A stretch of DNA of 64,000 bases, from positions 259,605,115 to 259,669,114 of the forward strand of contig NC_134568.1 in NCBI RefSeq assembly GCF_050947875.1. The letters are read 5' to 3'. Under the pieces are notes generated by a model. The model saw only the letters and a list, made by a program, of their open reading frames with translations, had not been told where the DNA came from and ran no database searches. Source of the DNA: Dermacentor variabilis (lineage: Eukaryota; Arthropoda; Arachnida; Ixodida; Ixodidae). The number at the start of each line of letters is the position of its first letter. Positions within the stretch are counted from its first letter, which is position 1. A program made the translations under genes and the position numbers. Shown here one piece after another: positions 11,589 through 22,489 of this stretch.

Positions 11589-13489
11589 GTGGGTTCCATA
11601 CTAGATAGGCGTATAGGCGAGAGAAACACGAATTCTGAAGCCACCTCTAAGTTTTATACAATCGTACGTGCCTATGTCGATGTCATGTGGTGTATATGGT
11701 AAAGCGACGATGACATTTCTACTCCAGTGACGAAACGTTAACGCCTGCTCGACATGTGCCTATCATGAAGGCGGTACAATGTTGCACAGCTTCTAATTCG
11801 TAGCGTTGGATGCTAGGAGGACTGGGAATGTGGGCCGATGGCCGAAAGCGGGTTCTGTCTCGTACAGCGTTTCAAAGCGCTAGCTGTCACGAGGAAAGAA
11901 GGCGAAAAAGCGCCATGTGACGCATGCGCCAAACGTATCAAATAGCTAGCTTGTGCTGGCACGATAGAAGTACTCGTGCGATCGTGGGCCTTTTAAAACG
12001 CTAGCTTTTCTGTGCTCGTTCCTCAGTTTCGCGTCGTCGGTGCCGTCCGCAGCGCTGACCTTGGCAGCGTGCTATAGAGGATGCTTCCTTTAAAGGAAGC
12101 GTACGCAATTCCGCGTGCGCTTTCACCAATGGGAAAGGAGAGTTCGGTCACATGACGCAAAGGTCGGTTTTCTGCAACACCACCACATGGCGTTGTTCTC
12201 TGCGCATCGCTAAAGCCCTGACTCAAACTTCGTAAAGTCGCGACACGCTTTGAAGAATGCCGCCTCGGCGAGGACTCCTCTACTTTTCTCCTAGCTCGTC
12301 CCCTCCGAGGACGCCGCCGCGTCTCTATTGGCTTACCGGTGTCACGTGGGACCATGCGCCGGGTTCGCTTGTTTACATTCGCACTCCGCCGCCATTTCTG
12401 CTTCAGTAGCGTCGACAAACGGGCGTGGAGCACGTGTTGGTGCAGCTGACCTTACATGCGCGTAGTGTTGGTTCTTTGTGAGCGCTCCGAACTAAAATCT
12501 TATGTGAGTAGCGACCTCGCTTCGCGGCGCCTTGCATCATTATTAGCTGCTGCGCCTTCGGATGCCGAAATGGGTTCCGATATATAAGGCAAGAAGCTCT
12601 TTATATACCGTCCAACATGCGCGATGTTTTATGAAGGCGCGGATTCACCAAATTTGCAGGGAGAACTTCAGACCAACATCGTTGACGCGGGTTTGCGATT
12701 GGAGTGGCGAGTCTCACGTAGTAATAGCATGTGTTGAGGCTTGCGTATATTTTGCCGCGCGCTAAAATTTCGTAGGTATCACGTCACAGTTCATTGAGTA
12801 CGTTTACATTTCTTTGCACGTTTTTACTCAGTTCCTGCGCGACTTGTACTTTGTTTATGTTGTCGACGACAAAGACAACGATGGGAGCTTTAGAAGGCTT
12901 CGTCTCGTGCATCGGCCTAGCGGAAATTAGAAGACGAAGTCCTCTTTAGGCTTATCTGCTAAAACAAGGTAACGACAACAACCTGTTTTTATTATACGTG
13001 TCCTCGTCTCCTATCTTCGTTGCACCGCGACAATATCAACAATAGGTGACCGTGCTCTCTGCTCTTAAGCGTCGCGTACACGCGAGGACACGTGCGGAAA
13101 CTTGATCACGAAACTTTTAACACTCACGACAGTTCTTTTAATAAAACATATCAGGCTCGAGCGCGAGAACTCACCTTGTAAAACCAACTCCACGTCGCTC
13201 TTTTTAGTGGCACGAGCACCGAGTGGCACTCTTGATTCTTGCGCAGCACTTCCGGTTCACCTCCTGAGACGACCGAGGGCGAAATTCAAAATAAATAAGA
13301 AAAACTAGAACCAAAATAGTACAGTACAAAATTAATGGGTTTCATTATGGATATGATATCAGAGCATAAGTTTAGTTTCAAGTTAAATCACTGTAGTGTA
13401 TGGAATAATTAGAATTAATTAGAAATCACTGATTACCGGGTCGAAATTCAAAATAAATCAGAAGAAATAGAAAAAATAGAATTCACTCG
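11589..13489. other. Unassigned sequence, about 1.9 kb
   Basis: No gene recognised. An open frame on the minus strand at 12,023-12,433 encodes an Arg-rich protein without a known motif, probably chance in GC-rich DNA. The last 200 bases (from about 13,300) are AT-rich and include two near-copies of a short stretch (gaaattcaaaataaat at about 13,280 and 13,443). Confidence 0.35.
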
Positions 13490-15428
13490 TATAGACCGTT
13501 GACCATTACATCGGTAATATACAGGCTAGCAATGAAGGCAATCAAATAAAACTTCAAGCATGGGCAGAGTATAATGACATTTTGGGAGAACTTCAGAATG
13601 GCTTCAGAATAGGTAGGCGTTTAGATAACTTATTTGTTCTTACTCAGTGTATTGAAATATCAAAAGTAGAAAGCAGACCGTTATATGTGGCCTTTTTAGA
13701 CATTACAAGAGCCTATGACAACGTAGACCGCAACATTTTGTTGGATATTCTGGAAGGGGAAGGCTTAGGTGACGATTGTCTACAGCTTTTGAGAGAAATT
13801 TACCTAGAAAATACTATAATAATAATAATATTTGGGGTTTTATGTGCCAAAACCACTTTCTGATTATGAGGCACGCCGTAGTGGGGGACTCCGGAAATTT
13901 TGACCACCTGGGGTTCTTTAACGTGCACCTAAATCTAAGCACACGGGTGTTTTCGCATTTCGCCCCCATCGAAATGCGGCCGCCGTGGCCGGGATTCGAT
14001 CCCGCGACCTCGTGCTCAGCAGCCCAACACCATAGCCACTGAGCAACCACGGCGGGTCTAGAAAATACCGTTTGCGTTGAATGGGAAGGGATGAGGAGCG
14101 AGGAGAAATTTCACATCAGCAAGGGACTGAGGCAGGGGTACCATTTATCCCCATTGATGTTTATGATGTACAGGGTGAAGATAGAGAGGGCCCTAGAAGG
14201 AAGCAATATCGGGTTTAATCTCTCATACAAATAGGCGGGTACAGTAGTAGAGCAGCAGCTTCCAGGTTTATTTTATGCGGACGACATTGTGTTGCTAGCT
14301 AACAAGAAAAGTGATTTGCAACGCCTGGCTAATATGTGTGGATAGGAAGGCAACAATTTAGGTTGGAAATTTAGTTTTAGAAAATAAGGTGTTATGGTAT
14401 TCAATGGAAACAGTAAACAGGCAGTGGCAATACGGGGCCAGGAATTACCTCAGGTAACAGAACATAAATACCTTGGTATTTGGATAAACGAAGGCAATAG
14501 ATATATGGAAACACATGAAAAAACGATAGCAGTGAAGGGGAAGACAAATGCAGCCATAATGAAGCACAGAGCGCTATGGGGATACAATAGGTACGAGGTG
14601 CTCCGAGGTATGTGGAGAGGTGTAATGGCTCCAGGACTTTTTTTTGGAAATGCGGCTGTTTGCTTTAAATCAGGGGTACAATCAGGTCTCGATGGGAACC
14701 AAAGGTCAGTGGGACTCCTCGAATTGGGCGCTCACGGGAAGACTACAAATGAAGCTGTGCAGGGCGATATGGGCTGGACTAGTTTTGAAGTGAGGGAAGC
14801 TCGCAGTAAAATTGATTATGAAGAACGACTGAGGAATATGGAAGAAAGTAAATGGGCTGGGAGAGTGTTGAGGTATCTGTACAGGAAGAACATTGATTCA
14901 CAGTGGAGGAAAAGAACTAGGAAGCTTACCAGCAAGTATGCGGCCTGTAAGGTGGGCAACACAGCAACAAAGAACGTCAAGCGGAAAGTCAGACAGGCTG
15001 AAATAATCTCATGGGTGGCGGTAATGGTAAAGAAACCTGCCATGAGTAACTACTTAAGAGGAAAAAACGAAATCAGGAAAGGAACAATTTATGATAACTT
15101 AAAGGCAAGCTCATTACTATTCGAAGCGAGATCAGGATGCCTTAGGACACGCACCTATAAAGCGAGATATAAGAAGGAAGAAGAAGCATGTGCTTGCTGT
15201 GGTAAGGCTAGGGAAACTATGGATCATGTTTTATTAGAATGTGAAGACGTCTGCCCAGCGGTCGATTTAGGCACCACTGGCCTCCTTGAAGCCCTTGGGT
15301 TCAGCGAGAGCAGTGGAAAAGTAAACATGTGTGCAGTAGGGATTAGTAAGAGGCGGTTGGAGGATTGGTGGAAGAAAAGTAGGGAAACGACAAAAAACGG
15401 GCACGTACAAAAGCAAAGTTCGCAATAG
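13490..15428 (+). pseudogene. LINE C reverse transcriptase and C-terminal zinc finger (broken)
   Basis: RT motifs in order: LGELQNGFR, FLDITRAYDNVDRNIL (13,695-13,740), then after the SINE SKGLRQGYHLSPL (about 14,120), LFYADDIVLLANKKSD (the catalytic YADD, about 14,275), VMVFNGNS and KYLGIWINEG (about 14,470). A long C-terminal region continues in one frame from 14,394 to 15,428 and holds a Cys/His finger CACCGKARETMDHVLLEC. Besides the SINE there are in-frame stops near 14,235 and 14,345, so the copy is dead. The enzyme would copy its own RNA at a nicked target. Confidence 0.85.
13815..14057 (-). mobile_element. Ruka-like tRNA-derived SINE with 11-bp target duplication
   Basis: Read on the minus strand, the head is tRNA-like: A-box region TGGCTCAGTGGCTATGG and B-box region GGATCGAATCCCGG. 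A conserved body follows (GTGCACGTTAAAGAACCCC, TACGGCGTGCCTCATAATC), then a tail of ATT repeats. The 11-bp direct repeat CTAGAAAATAC flanks it at 13,804-13,814 and 14,058-14,068. It interrupts the RT frame of LINE C exactly between YLENT and VCVEWEG, so insertion came after the LINE. The family resembles Ruka, a SINE I know from ixodid ticks; that name is from memory. Confidence 0.9.
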
Positions 15429-15565
15429 GGGATCAGAAAATTTGGTTGTGGGAGTTCATAGCGTTTTTTTTTTCTTGTTTAACCTAGGTAGGAGATTAGG
15501 CAGTACAATAGCAAGAGCTTGGTGGCGCAACCCACCGCCTCGTTCCAAAGGGGACGCTCATAACA

Positions 15566-16192
15566 TCATAGTCGGAGTTATGTTGCTATATTTATAGCGC
15601 GAAAACTTAAAGCGCGCAGCCTGACTATGCGCTCATTCACTCGGCAAAAGGTCGTCTGCTACGCTGCAACAAAGTAGGCGCCGCGACAGTCGAGAAGGAA
15701 GCGAAGGAGGAGAAAGAGAGTGTCACTACTATAGTGTACTAGAATAATGTTCTAGTACACTATAGTCACTACTTTACGAAGTTTGAAGGGGCGCATCATG
15801 GACGACGAACAAGGTCGGTTCCCGTCAAATGACTGCGAAAATGCATGCATGCTGGCCGAGCGCTGCCGATGAGATAAAAAACGCCCTGCCGCTGCCTCGT
15901 CGCCAGTCATGATGCAGCCGGACTTGTTCACCGAACGCACGCTTGAGAGCAGCACAACACCACTGCGCAAACGCCCCGTCACGTGGCTTTTTTCATATTT
16001 CGCGGGCTTTCTTTGCAACCGAAAAAAAAAAAAAGGACTACGTGAGACGTATTGTAAAGGAAACAACTCGATCGGTGGTTTATGAAGGTGCTCTACAAAT
16101 CTGCGTATCATACTTGGGGTCCTCAGCCAATAATTAAGAAAGTAAGATGATTAAACTCAATTAGTGAGTTATGGAGAAAAAAAAATAGTCTG
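15566..16192. other. Unassigned sequence
   Basis: No gene recognised. It contains the short perfect hairpin at 15,728-15,766 and an A-run at 16,021-16,034. Confidence 0.35.
15728..15766. repeat. Perfect 17-bp inverted repeat with 5-base loop
   Basis: The arms ACTATAGTGTACTAGAA and its exact complement are separated by TAATG. The direct repeat GTCACTACT lies at both edges (15,722-15,730 and 15,765-15,773). It could fold into a hairpin. Either a very short foldback insertion or a local template-switch event would explain it. Confidence 0.85.
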
Positions 16193-16784
16193 ATGTTGAA
16201 TTCCAATGGTAGATCGCGAGCGCTCGTCCGGATCGCGTCAGAGCGCGTCACTCCGACTGAGATCGCTCTCATGTGCGCACACCATATCTGCGAAGGGAAT
16301 ACGTGCGCTCCCGCGGGGGCACTTAGTACAGGAAAATCAAGTAAGAGGGCGCTAGAATAGAGAAAGGAACAAGCGCTTGGAAGCGCAACCCATCACCCCA
16401 TTTCACTGTCCGTGTCAGAAGAATCATCACTCGACTTGGAAATTGTACTGTCTGGTCGGAGCTGTCTAGGAGCGCGAACAAAACCGCACGGCGCGAAGCG
16501 GCGTCCACGTTTTTCCATGTCGTCCATAGCTACCCACGACCGGAAACAGGCGACCGTGACAGGAAGCAGAGGCGGGTAAAGGAAATACGTCACGAGGACT
16601 TCCGGTCAAATCTGCCGATTTCGGCGGGGCAAATATTTTTGCTCCACGGAGCAATCCGGGATCAGCGGCTGGTCCCAATCTGCCATTGGAACACACAACT
16701 CACGCTCCCATTCTGCCATTGGAATAGGATTGCTCCATACAGAGCAGAAAAACTTGATCTGGATCTGCCATTGGAATTCAACAT
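16193..16784. mobile_element. MITE with 22-23 bp terminal inverted repeats
   Basis: The left end ATGTTGAATTCCAATGG(T)AGATC is matched in reverse at the right end with one difference. The body has no transposase. The 13-mer TCTGCCATTGGAA, part of the right terminal repeat, recurs at 16,679, 16,712 and 16,764, so the right end has extra subterminal copies. I could not identify a clean target duplication, so the superfamily is open. Confidence 0.7.
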
Positions 16785-16845
16785 GAGTTACTATATGGGC
16801 TATTGCGAATAGTATGCGTTCGGTTCAGTTCGCTTCCGACGCGCC

Positions 16846-16890
16846 TTTCATTTTTAATTTCTTGGCTCAAGTTATGTGGGACACCCTGTA
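16846..16890 (-). mobile_element. End of a mariner-like MITE (fragment)
   Basis: On the minus strand this reads CAGGGTGTCCCACATAACTT then GAGCCAAGAAATTAAAAATG. The same terminal sequence, slightly changed, occurs at 40,214-40,260. A TA follows the outer end. The CAGGGTGTCCCA-type terminus and TA target suggest a Tc1/mariner-type non-autonomous element; only one end is visible. Confidence 0.5.
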
Positions 16891-17311
16891 TAGTATTTGC
16901 AAGGAGGGGTGGGCTTGCATGTGTGGGAATCTACATTGTCGCTCAAATGTGGGGTGGCGTGGTGCTGGACTCGAATGTGGAAAACGGGACTGCATCGTGC
17001 TGACGCACGATGTCGTACCGCGTGGCCCAACAACCGCCGTGGTGGTTCTGTCCGCTTTATCAGCACCATCCGCGTAATATGTGTCATGAGAGGAAATTCG
17101 GAGGTGGCCAGCTCTGGCTTGCCGGCGTCCATTTTTGAATCCATATTACTGGGCATGGACAGGCACAACTGGACTGGAGCACACGCGTGCGTTCTAGGAG
17201 AAACGCGTGCGTGCTCTAGTCCAGCCGTAGGGCAAGATCGTAATAGGGATCATGCCTCGCTGCGGAGGTGTATGAGTAATATCAGGCAGGCTACTGACGT
17301 CATAGCCTAGT
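16891..17311. other. Unassigned sequence
   Basis: No gene or repeat end recognised apart from the imperfect hairpin at 17,169-17,224. The last 8 bases before 17,320 are the target site of the hAT-like element. Confidence 0.35.
17169..17224. repeat. Imperfect inverted repeat
   Basis: CTGGACTGGAGCACACGCGT and the complement of CTAGTCCAG-type sequence face each other across CTAGGAGA, with a few mismatches and a 2-base length difference. Confidence 0.6.
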
Positions 17312-17319
17312 ATGTGGAG

Positions 17320-19381
17320 CAGGCACGTACCCAGGATTTCTTTTCGGGGGGGGGGGGGGGGCAACCCAAGGTAACTTTTCTATGCAAATGAGGGGGGGGG
17401 TACCTTTACTAGTACAAATGTGAATAACGCCCGCCATTCGCCATAAAAACGCGTAAACCCACTAAAGAGAAATGAAATAAGGTGTAGTTTACACGTACGC
17501 CTGCGCTATACACCTCTCCTTTGCTTGGCAAACAAAGAACCACGTCAAATGGACTCGCGCAGGAAAGAAGCACAGGAAGACAGTGCCGAAAACAAGTAAA
17601 GAAGCGAAAGCGCAAAATAAAGATTACTTTAGTAGAATAGAACTTAAAGAACAGCAGTTGGCAACAAAGGCACATTGACCACCCGGAGCAAACAAACAAA
17701 ATCGTCGTCATACGGCCTTTTCAAAATGGCGTCGTACTTGATACCTCCGGAGCGTCTGCTGTTCTTGAGTCTTTTCATCGGCAGAAGCAGTGAGGTGTGC
17801 AATAGACATGGACAAAATGTATGGAGTCTTCAAAAGTCTGCGATGAAGTTCATTTCACTGCTGCACCCGCTTTACTCATGAAACTTCACTGCCAACTGAA
17901 GTGAAACTTCACAACAAATAGTTGTAGCGAAGCAAGCATGTTATTTCAGTTCAATAAAAAATCAGGCATTCGCCATTCCACTATAATAGGCGAGGGAAAA
18001 GGTATAAAATTACGCGCTAATAATTTTATTTTTGTAGTTAACGCCTTATTTGGGTAACAGAAAAAGTTTGAAGCACGAATTATTTGCAGCCTCGCGGAGG
18101 AACAGTGGCTGGCGGTTATGAGGGCGTAGGCGGGGCTTCATTGCAGACTTAAGTTGTATCCGACTATAGTAGCGTTTTTTTCATTAGCTTTGGAAGAATT
18201 ATACAGAAATATATAATTATAATTACATAATAATTATATAATTATACAGAAATACAGAAATATTCAGAACAATTACAGTTCTTTTGGATCCCTCGTTTAC
18301 TGCTCTAACGAGTGCCACAACTGACTCATATTATTTGGGAAGTTACGTAACGATGCGTGGCCGCCAGTCGCGTACAACCGCGTATGGTGCAGGAAGCTGC
18401 GATTCTAGACGTATTGCACCCACCGCGAAAGGTTAGAAAAACACCTACATAAGCACAGCAGAGAAGTGGCTCCGTTAGGCGGCTCTAATGATAACTGTAG
18501 AATCGTTATTCAGAACACACGGAATTGTCCTCCACTTCCGGCGGCGTTTTCTCTGTTTCTTTTTTAAATAAAGAGATGTCGATCCATAAATATTTTCATA
18601 AACAATGACTAAATTTGTTAATTTTCGCTTTTACTTCCTGTTTGGCTGTTGTCTCGGCCCTCTACCTTAGTAGATCGCTTAATTTCTCAACTCCTTGAGA
18701 CTCTTGTTTCCAGTTGCCAATTTTGCAGGAAAAGTGCCGTACAATTAGGGAGAAACCAGACGAGTTAACGGGTGACAGTCGTATTGCCTATGAGTTTAAG
18801 GGTTATTGCATGGTGTGATGATGGACGCTGTCTCATATTATATTATTTTTCACCTTATCTAACCCACGTCACGGGTATAGGATTCCCAGGATCTGTCAGC
18901 GTCGCGGCGAGCCGTCACTCGAGGAAATAATGAAACAAAGAGAAAAGTTGAACGCAACTGGCATTTTCTCTGGCCGCAACTCGTTCCACGTGCATACGGA
19001 CGAGCTGACCACGAACTTAATCCCTTTCCTGGTCCCTGGATCAGTCTAGACGAAGGAGGTTGAACTAACGAAGCAATAACGATGCGCGTGACCGTTGAAT
19101 AGACGGTGACAACTGAATGCATCTCGAGTTAATCGCGTGGGCACCGAATTGATGAGGAAACTGGCCTTCACATCCCAGGAGACGGCGATAACTACCGCCA
19201 TCCAAAAGGAGTGAAAAAGGCGACAAAATGTTGACCGCCGAATAGCTGTCAAGTCTCAACATTTATTTGGCGGCGCTTTAGGAATGTGTGTGAGAAGTGG
19301 TGGCGTGGGCGGGGAGGGGGGGGGGGTATCCGTCTTAATTTCAGAAGGGGGGGGCGCCCCCCCCCATTGGGTACGTGCCTG
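17320..19381 (+). mobile_element. Non-autonomous hAT-like DNA transposon, copy 1, with exact 8-bp target duplication
   Basis: Terminal inverted repeats CAGGCACGTACCCA are identical over 14 bp. The 8-bp direct repeat ATGTGGAG lies at 17,312-17,319 and again at 19,382-19,389. An 8-bp duplication with a CAG-starting terminus is typical of the hAT superfamily. Just inside each end is a G-tract running inward from the terminus (17,346-17,361 on the +, and C/G runs at 19,347-19,365). There is no transposase-like frame in its 2.06 kb, so it depends on an enzyme encoded elsewhere. It carries a 531-bp secondary insertion. Copy 2 lies inverted at 28,227-30,821. Confidence 0.85.
17636..18166. mobile_element. 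Insertion present only in hAT copy 1, flanked by TAGTAG
   Basis: Alignment by eye with copy 2 shows that copy 2 runs continuously across this point (…gatttctagtagcgtttcc…), while copy 1 carries 531 extra bases flanked by TAGTAG at 17,630-17,635 and 18,167-18,172. That is the signature of an insertion with a short target duplication. Both ends contain AACTTAA in inverted orientation, too short to name the type. Confidence 0.6.
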
Positions 19382-19552
19382 ATGTGGAGGAGTTCGCTGT
19401 TTTGACAAGAGGTGCGGTGACGATGCTGGTGCGCCAGCGAGTTTTCAGTCTTTCTTCGAGAGTGCTGTGCAGGGCAGCTGCTCGAACGTGAGTGCTCGTG
19501 GCATAACGGGTTACTCCCATTTGAATACGGTGGCATTTTCGAAATTCAGCGT

Positions 19553-20490
19553 CTAGGCGGCGGCTTTACGTGTTTGTGATGGTATCGTAATGGGGCCATA
19601 TATGATGCCTGAATAGATCGTACCCTCTGCGATTTCGATGAGCTCGTATTCACGGAAGCCCGAACGCCTTTCGGTCATACGGTGACATGAGTGACCTGAC
19701 TGATCTGAGTTATAGCGCGTCGACGCCATGGGATTCACCTCTGCTGGCGCGAGAGTTAATAACAATAATTTATACTCCGACTTTACGGGAGGGGCCGTAA
19801 GTCCCAACGCGCGGATGTATGAGTCGATGGCGTCCAAGCCAGCTTCTACGGTAGACTCTTGTTCGCCCGGGCTTCCCGTGACGCACTAGAACGTGAAGTC
19901 ATCGGTATATATTAAATTTTAAGGCCGTGAATGTTTTTAGAAGACGGGGCAAGTCTTTCATAGCCAGACTAAAAAGCGTCGGACACAGATAGGGCCTCGA
20001 GAGGTACCTCGACAGGTGTAGAATGATGGCGCTGTTGGTGAGGAAGTCGCTAACTTACAGGGTCATGCAGATTTCAGGCTTGGCGTGGATAGGCCTTTCG
20101 AGATATGGGTCGAAGAAGGACGTTGTCGAAAGCCTTCTTCACATCACTACCAACGATAGTATCCGAGTTGGGAACTTCTGGCCCCGGCAAACACCGCTTC
20201 GTAAATACGTAGGGCAACGTCCTGAGAGCTAAATAAATACCAGCGGAAGCCGAAGAGTGTGTCTGGGAAATGGTTGTGGGACGTTAGATGCAATTCGAGG
20301 CGCACCAAGGCCATCTCTCCACAGCTTTTCCACGCATGATGTGGGATGCCTGGGATTAGCAGGAGCGGTACGATCGATGGGCGGCCTGGCTTCGAATAAA
20401 AGGATGACGAGGGCGTCTTTCCACGGCATGGGAATAATTTCCGTTTCCCAGACGTTGTTGATGATACAGGAGATGCTCCTGGTGATTGTT
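19553..20490 (-). pseudogene. Degenerate LINE RT fragment
   Basis: Minus-strand reading gives pieces of an RT: WKDALVILLFEARPPIDRT followed by TSCVEKLWRD (the IPKPGKP…LTSC-GKL region, 20,420-20,330), then scattered similarity, then MDAIDSYIRALGLTAPPVKS at 19,837-19,780, which matches the region after the YADD box where LINEs read like LGLxxxPxKSELLLL. Many stops and shifts. The catalytic box itself is lost. Confidence 0.5.
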
Positions 20491-20568
20491 TAAGAGCTTC
20501 AGGAGAATCACATAGGTTATACGGTGGGTTTCAGGTGAGGTATTGCGAAGAAGTATTTAGTTTACGGG

Positions 20569-20832
20569 ATGCATCCAGGTGGGAAAGACTATCTATCCCC
20601 TCTGGCTGTCTGTTTCGGAGTACCGCAGGGATCACTCCTGAGATACTTCCTACTGAACATGGCGTTGGCGTCCCTGCCTTCTACCGTTCCGGTAGACCTC
20701 GTCCACCCCAGCGTGACGATACGTAGTCGAGCCGTCCCGATGGCCCTTGGCATCAACCGCACGTATTGCTTGAAAGCGGGCCGTGGCCTACTCGGACCTG
20801 CTGCTAGACCATTAACTTTCATGGGCGGCTAA
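20569..20832 (+). pseudogene. LINE RT fragment (palm region)
   Basis: The frame reads CFGVPQGSLLRYFLLNMALA, which is the RT motif normally written (R)GVPQGSVLSPLLFN. A weak continuation follows. It has the same orientation as the RNase H fragment at 22,490-22,915 and may be the same element split by the minus-strand LINE between them. Confidence 0.5.
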
Positions 20833-21009
20833 GGCGCTCACAGCTCAGGTTCTGAAGGCCAATGCCTGGTCGCTGTTCCTGCTACAGCATGGCCTCCACC
20901 ACGTCGACAAGCCGCACTACAAACCGGGTAGCGCGGCTCTGCTTTCCAGGTTGCGGAGCCGCCCGCGCTGACGCATGGGCAGCCTGTGGCACGAGGAGGT
21001 TGTCGGTTG

Positions 21010-22400
21010 TCCTTCTATGCAGGGCGTATTTTTGAGCCCCTCAAGCTACAAAAACACCCGAAATAAAAATGAGGGAAACCTGCACGACCAAGGTATAGCA
21101 GGTTTAAGCCAATCGAAAATAAATAAAGAGGGGTAGAAACCCAAATTGTAATTTGAGAAAAAGCCAAATATAGAAAGAAAAAAGAAAGACCGAGGTACGT
21201 AAGCCGACATAACGTGAATACAAATGAAAAGTAGGGAGCAAGAATTAACGCGAAGTATAGGTCTGCATAGGCACGGCATGTGGCGACTCTGGATTCCGAC
21301 CAGTTCCTTATTAAGCCACAGAGCAGAAGAAAAGTATGAAGAGAAAAATTGAGGGAGAGAAGGGAGCGCAAAAGAAAAGGAAAGAAGAAAGAATCAGGAC
21401 GACAGAAGATGGCAGGGCCAGAGGAGGCCTGATAGCAGGAGCGGATGTTCGGGTGAGCCGGGCTGCAGGAGGCTGGAGACGGACTGGCACTTGGTAGGTG
21501 GCGCCCCGTTGACAAACGCAGTGGTATATGCGTGAAGGCTCGTGGGGCGGCGCGCATCTAGTACATGTGATCGGAGGTCTCAGGTAGGTCCGACAGTACG
21601 CCAGGCAGCAGAAGCAGAACGCAGAGGCCGCTTGACTGAATATCTGCGCGACTGAATATCTGCAAGAGGCTTGAAAGCGGTAGCAAAGCAGTTTCAGTAA
21701 GTGTATATTGAGCATTCAGCAAAGGAGACAGACAGGAAAAGGAGGGAAAACAAAAGGGGCTGAGTCGGGAGGTCAGGCATTCCGTCTATAGTATCCCCGG
21801 AGACGAGCTCCACCTTAGTTGGCATAACTAAAGACACTATAGAGCGAAAGGCGAAGAACAAGTTGGGAGGAAGAGGAAAGGGAAAGATAAAAGGAGAGAG
21901 AAGGAAAGAAGATCAATGAAGAAATATGGATAACTTAAGGAAAGAGCATATTAGGAGGGGTCAGGAAAAGTGAACGAAGAGATGACGCGATAAAGACGAA
22001 TAAGGAGTGCCCGACTTCGTTATCGCTAAGAAGAGAGTTATAAAGATCAGGTGTCACCGTAGTCTGGTGATTATCGTGAAGGAGATGAGCAATATGAGAA
22101 ATGATAGGACAGTCGTTGAAATAATGTAGCAAGTCTGAGCAAGGAGTGCCGCTTGCGCAATTACAGGTAGATGAGAGATGAAAGCGGAAATAGTAAAAAG
22201 GGAAGCGGCCATGAGCGGTGATGAGGCGAACGATGGGTCTTTTCGACGGGAAGAAAGGGGGAAGGCGAGTAACGTTTTTGATCCATCGAAAAAGTCCAGT
22301 GTCACTGTTCTCTCGCGTCCAATGAGCATTACACTGGGCGAAGGAATAGGCACGCATCCATGCAGGGCATCCCGCCGCCTCCTCGAGGTCATCGGCTGTT
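21010..22400 (-). pseudogene. LINE C-terminal fragment and T-rich 3' or 5' UTR
   Basis: From 22,360 to 21,935 the minus strand encodes a LINE C-terminal region with a Cys/His finger: VRLITAHGRFPFYYFRFHLS then CNCASGTPCSDLLHYFNDCP, ending in a stop at 21,935. Below that lies a long pyrimidine-rich stretch. A second Cys-rich segment, CTRCAPPHEPSRIYHC near 21,550, looks like the start of another protein, so 21,010-21,730 may be the 5' region of a second, head-to-tail copy. That last point is inference. Confidence 0.5.
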
Positions 22401-22489
22401 AAAAGGCGTTCACAACACTTGAGGACCTCTCAAAGAGATGGTCCCCATCATGCGCCCGGTACCAGGCATCGGCGTTCTTGCTGAAGGAC

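Larger units (their letters stand above)
13490..15565 (+). mobile_element. LINE C, non-LTR retrotransposon missing its 5' half
   Basis: The element begins inside the RT domain and runs through the C-terminal zinc finger to a 3' UTR that ends in a short hairpin-forming sequence (ggtggcgcaacccacc, 15,521-15,536). No endonuclease or ORF1 precedes it. It carries an antisense SINE at 13,815-14,057. It belongs to a lineage different from LINE A: no RNase H is present and the RT sequence is distinct. The clade is not certain. Confidence 0.82.

Noticed and set aside
13985..14057. A tRNA gene on the minus strand
   Set aside because: A and B boxes are present, but it is the head of a SINE with a body, tail and target duplication.
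21015..21715. Hydrophobic Phe/Leu-rich proteins on the minus strand (possible membrane proteins)
   Set aside because: They result from pyrimidine-rich DNA, overlap in several frames, and fit LINE UTR better.
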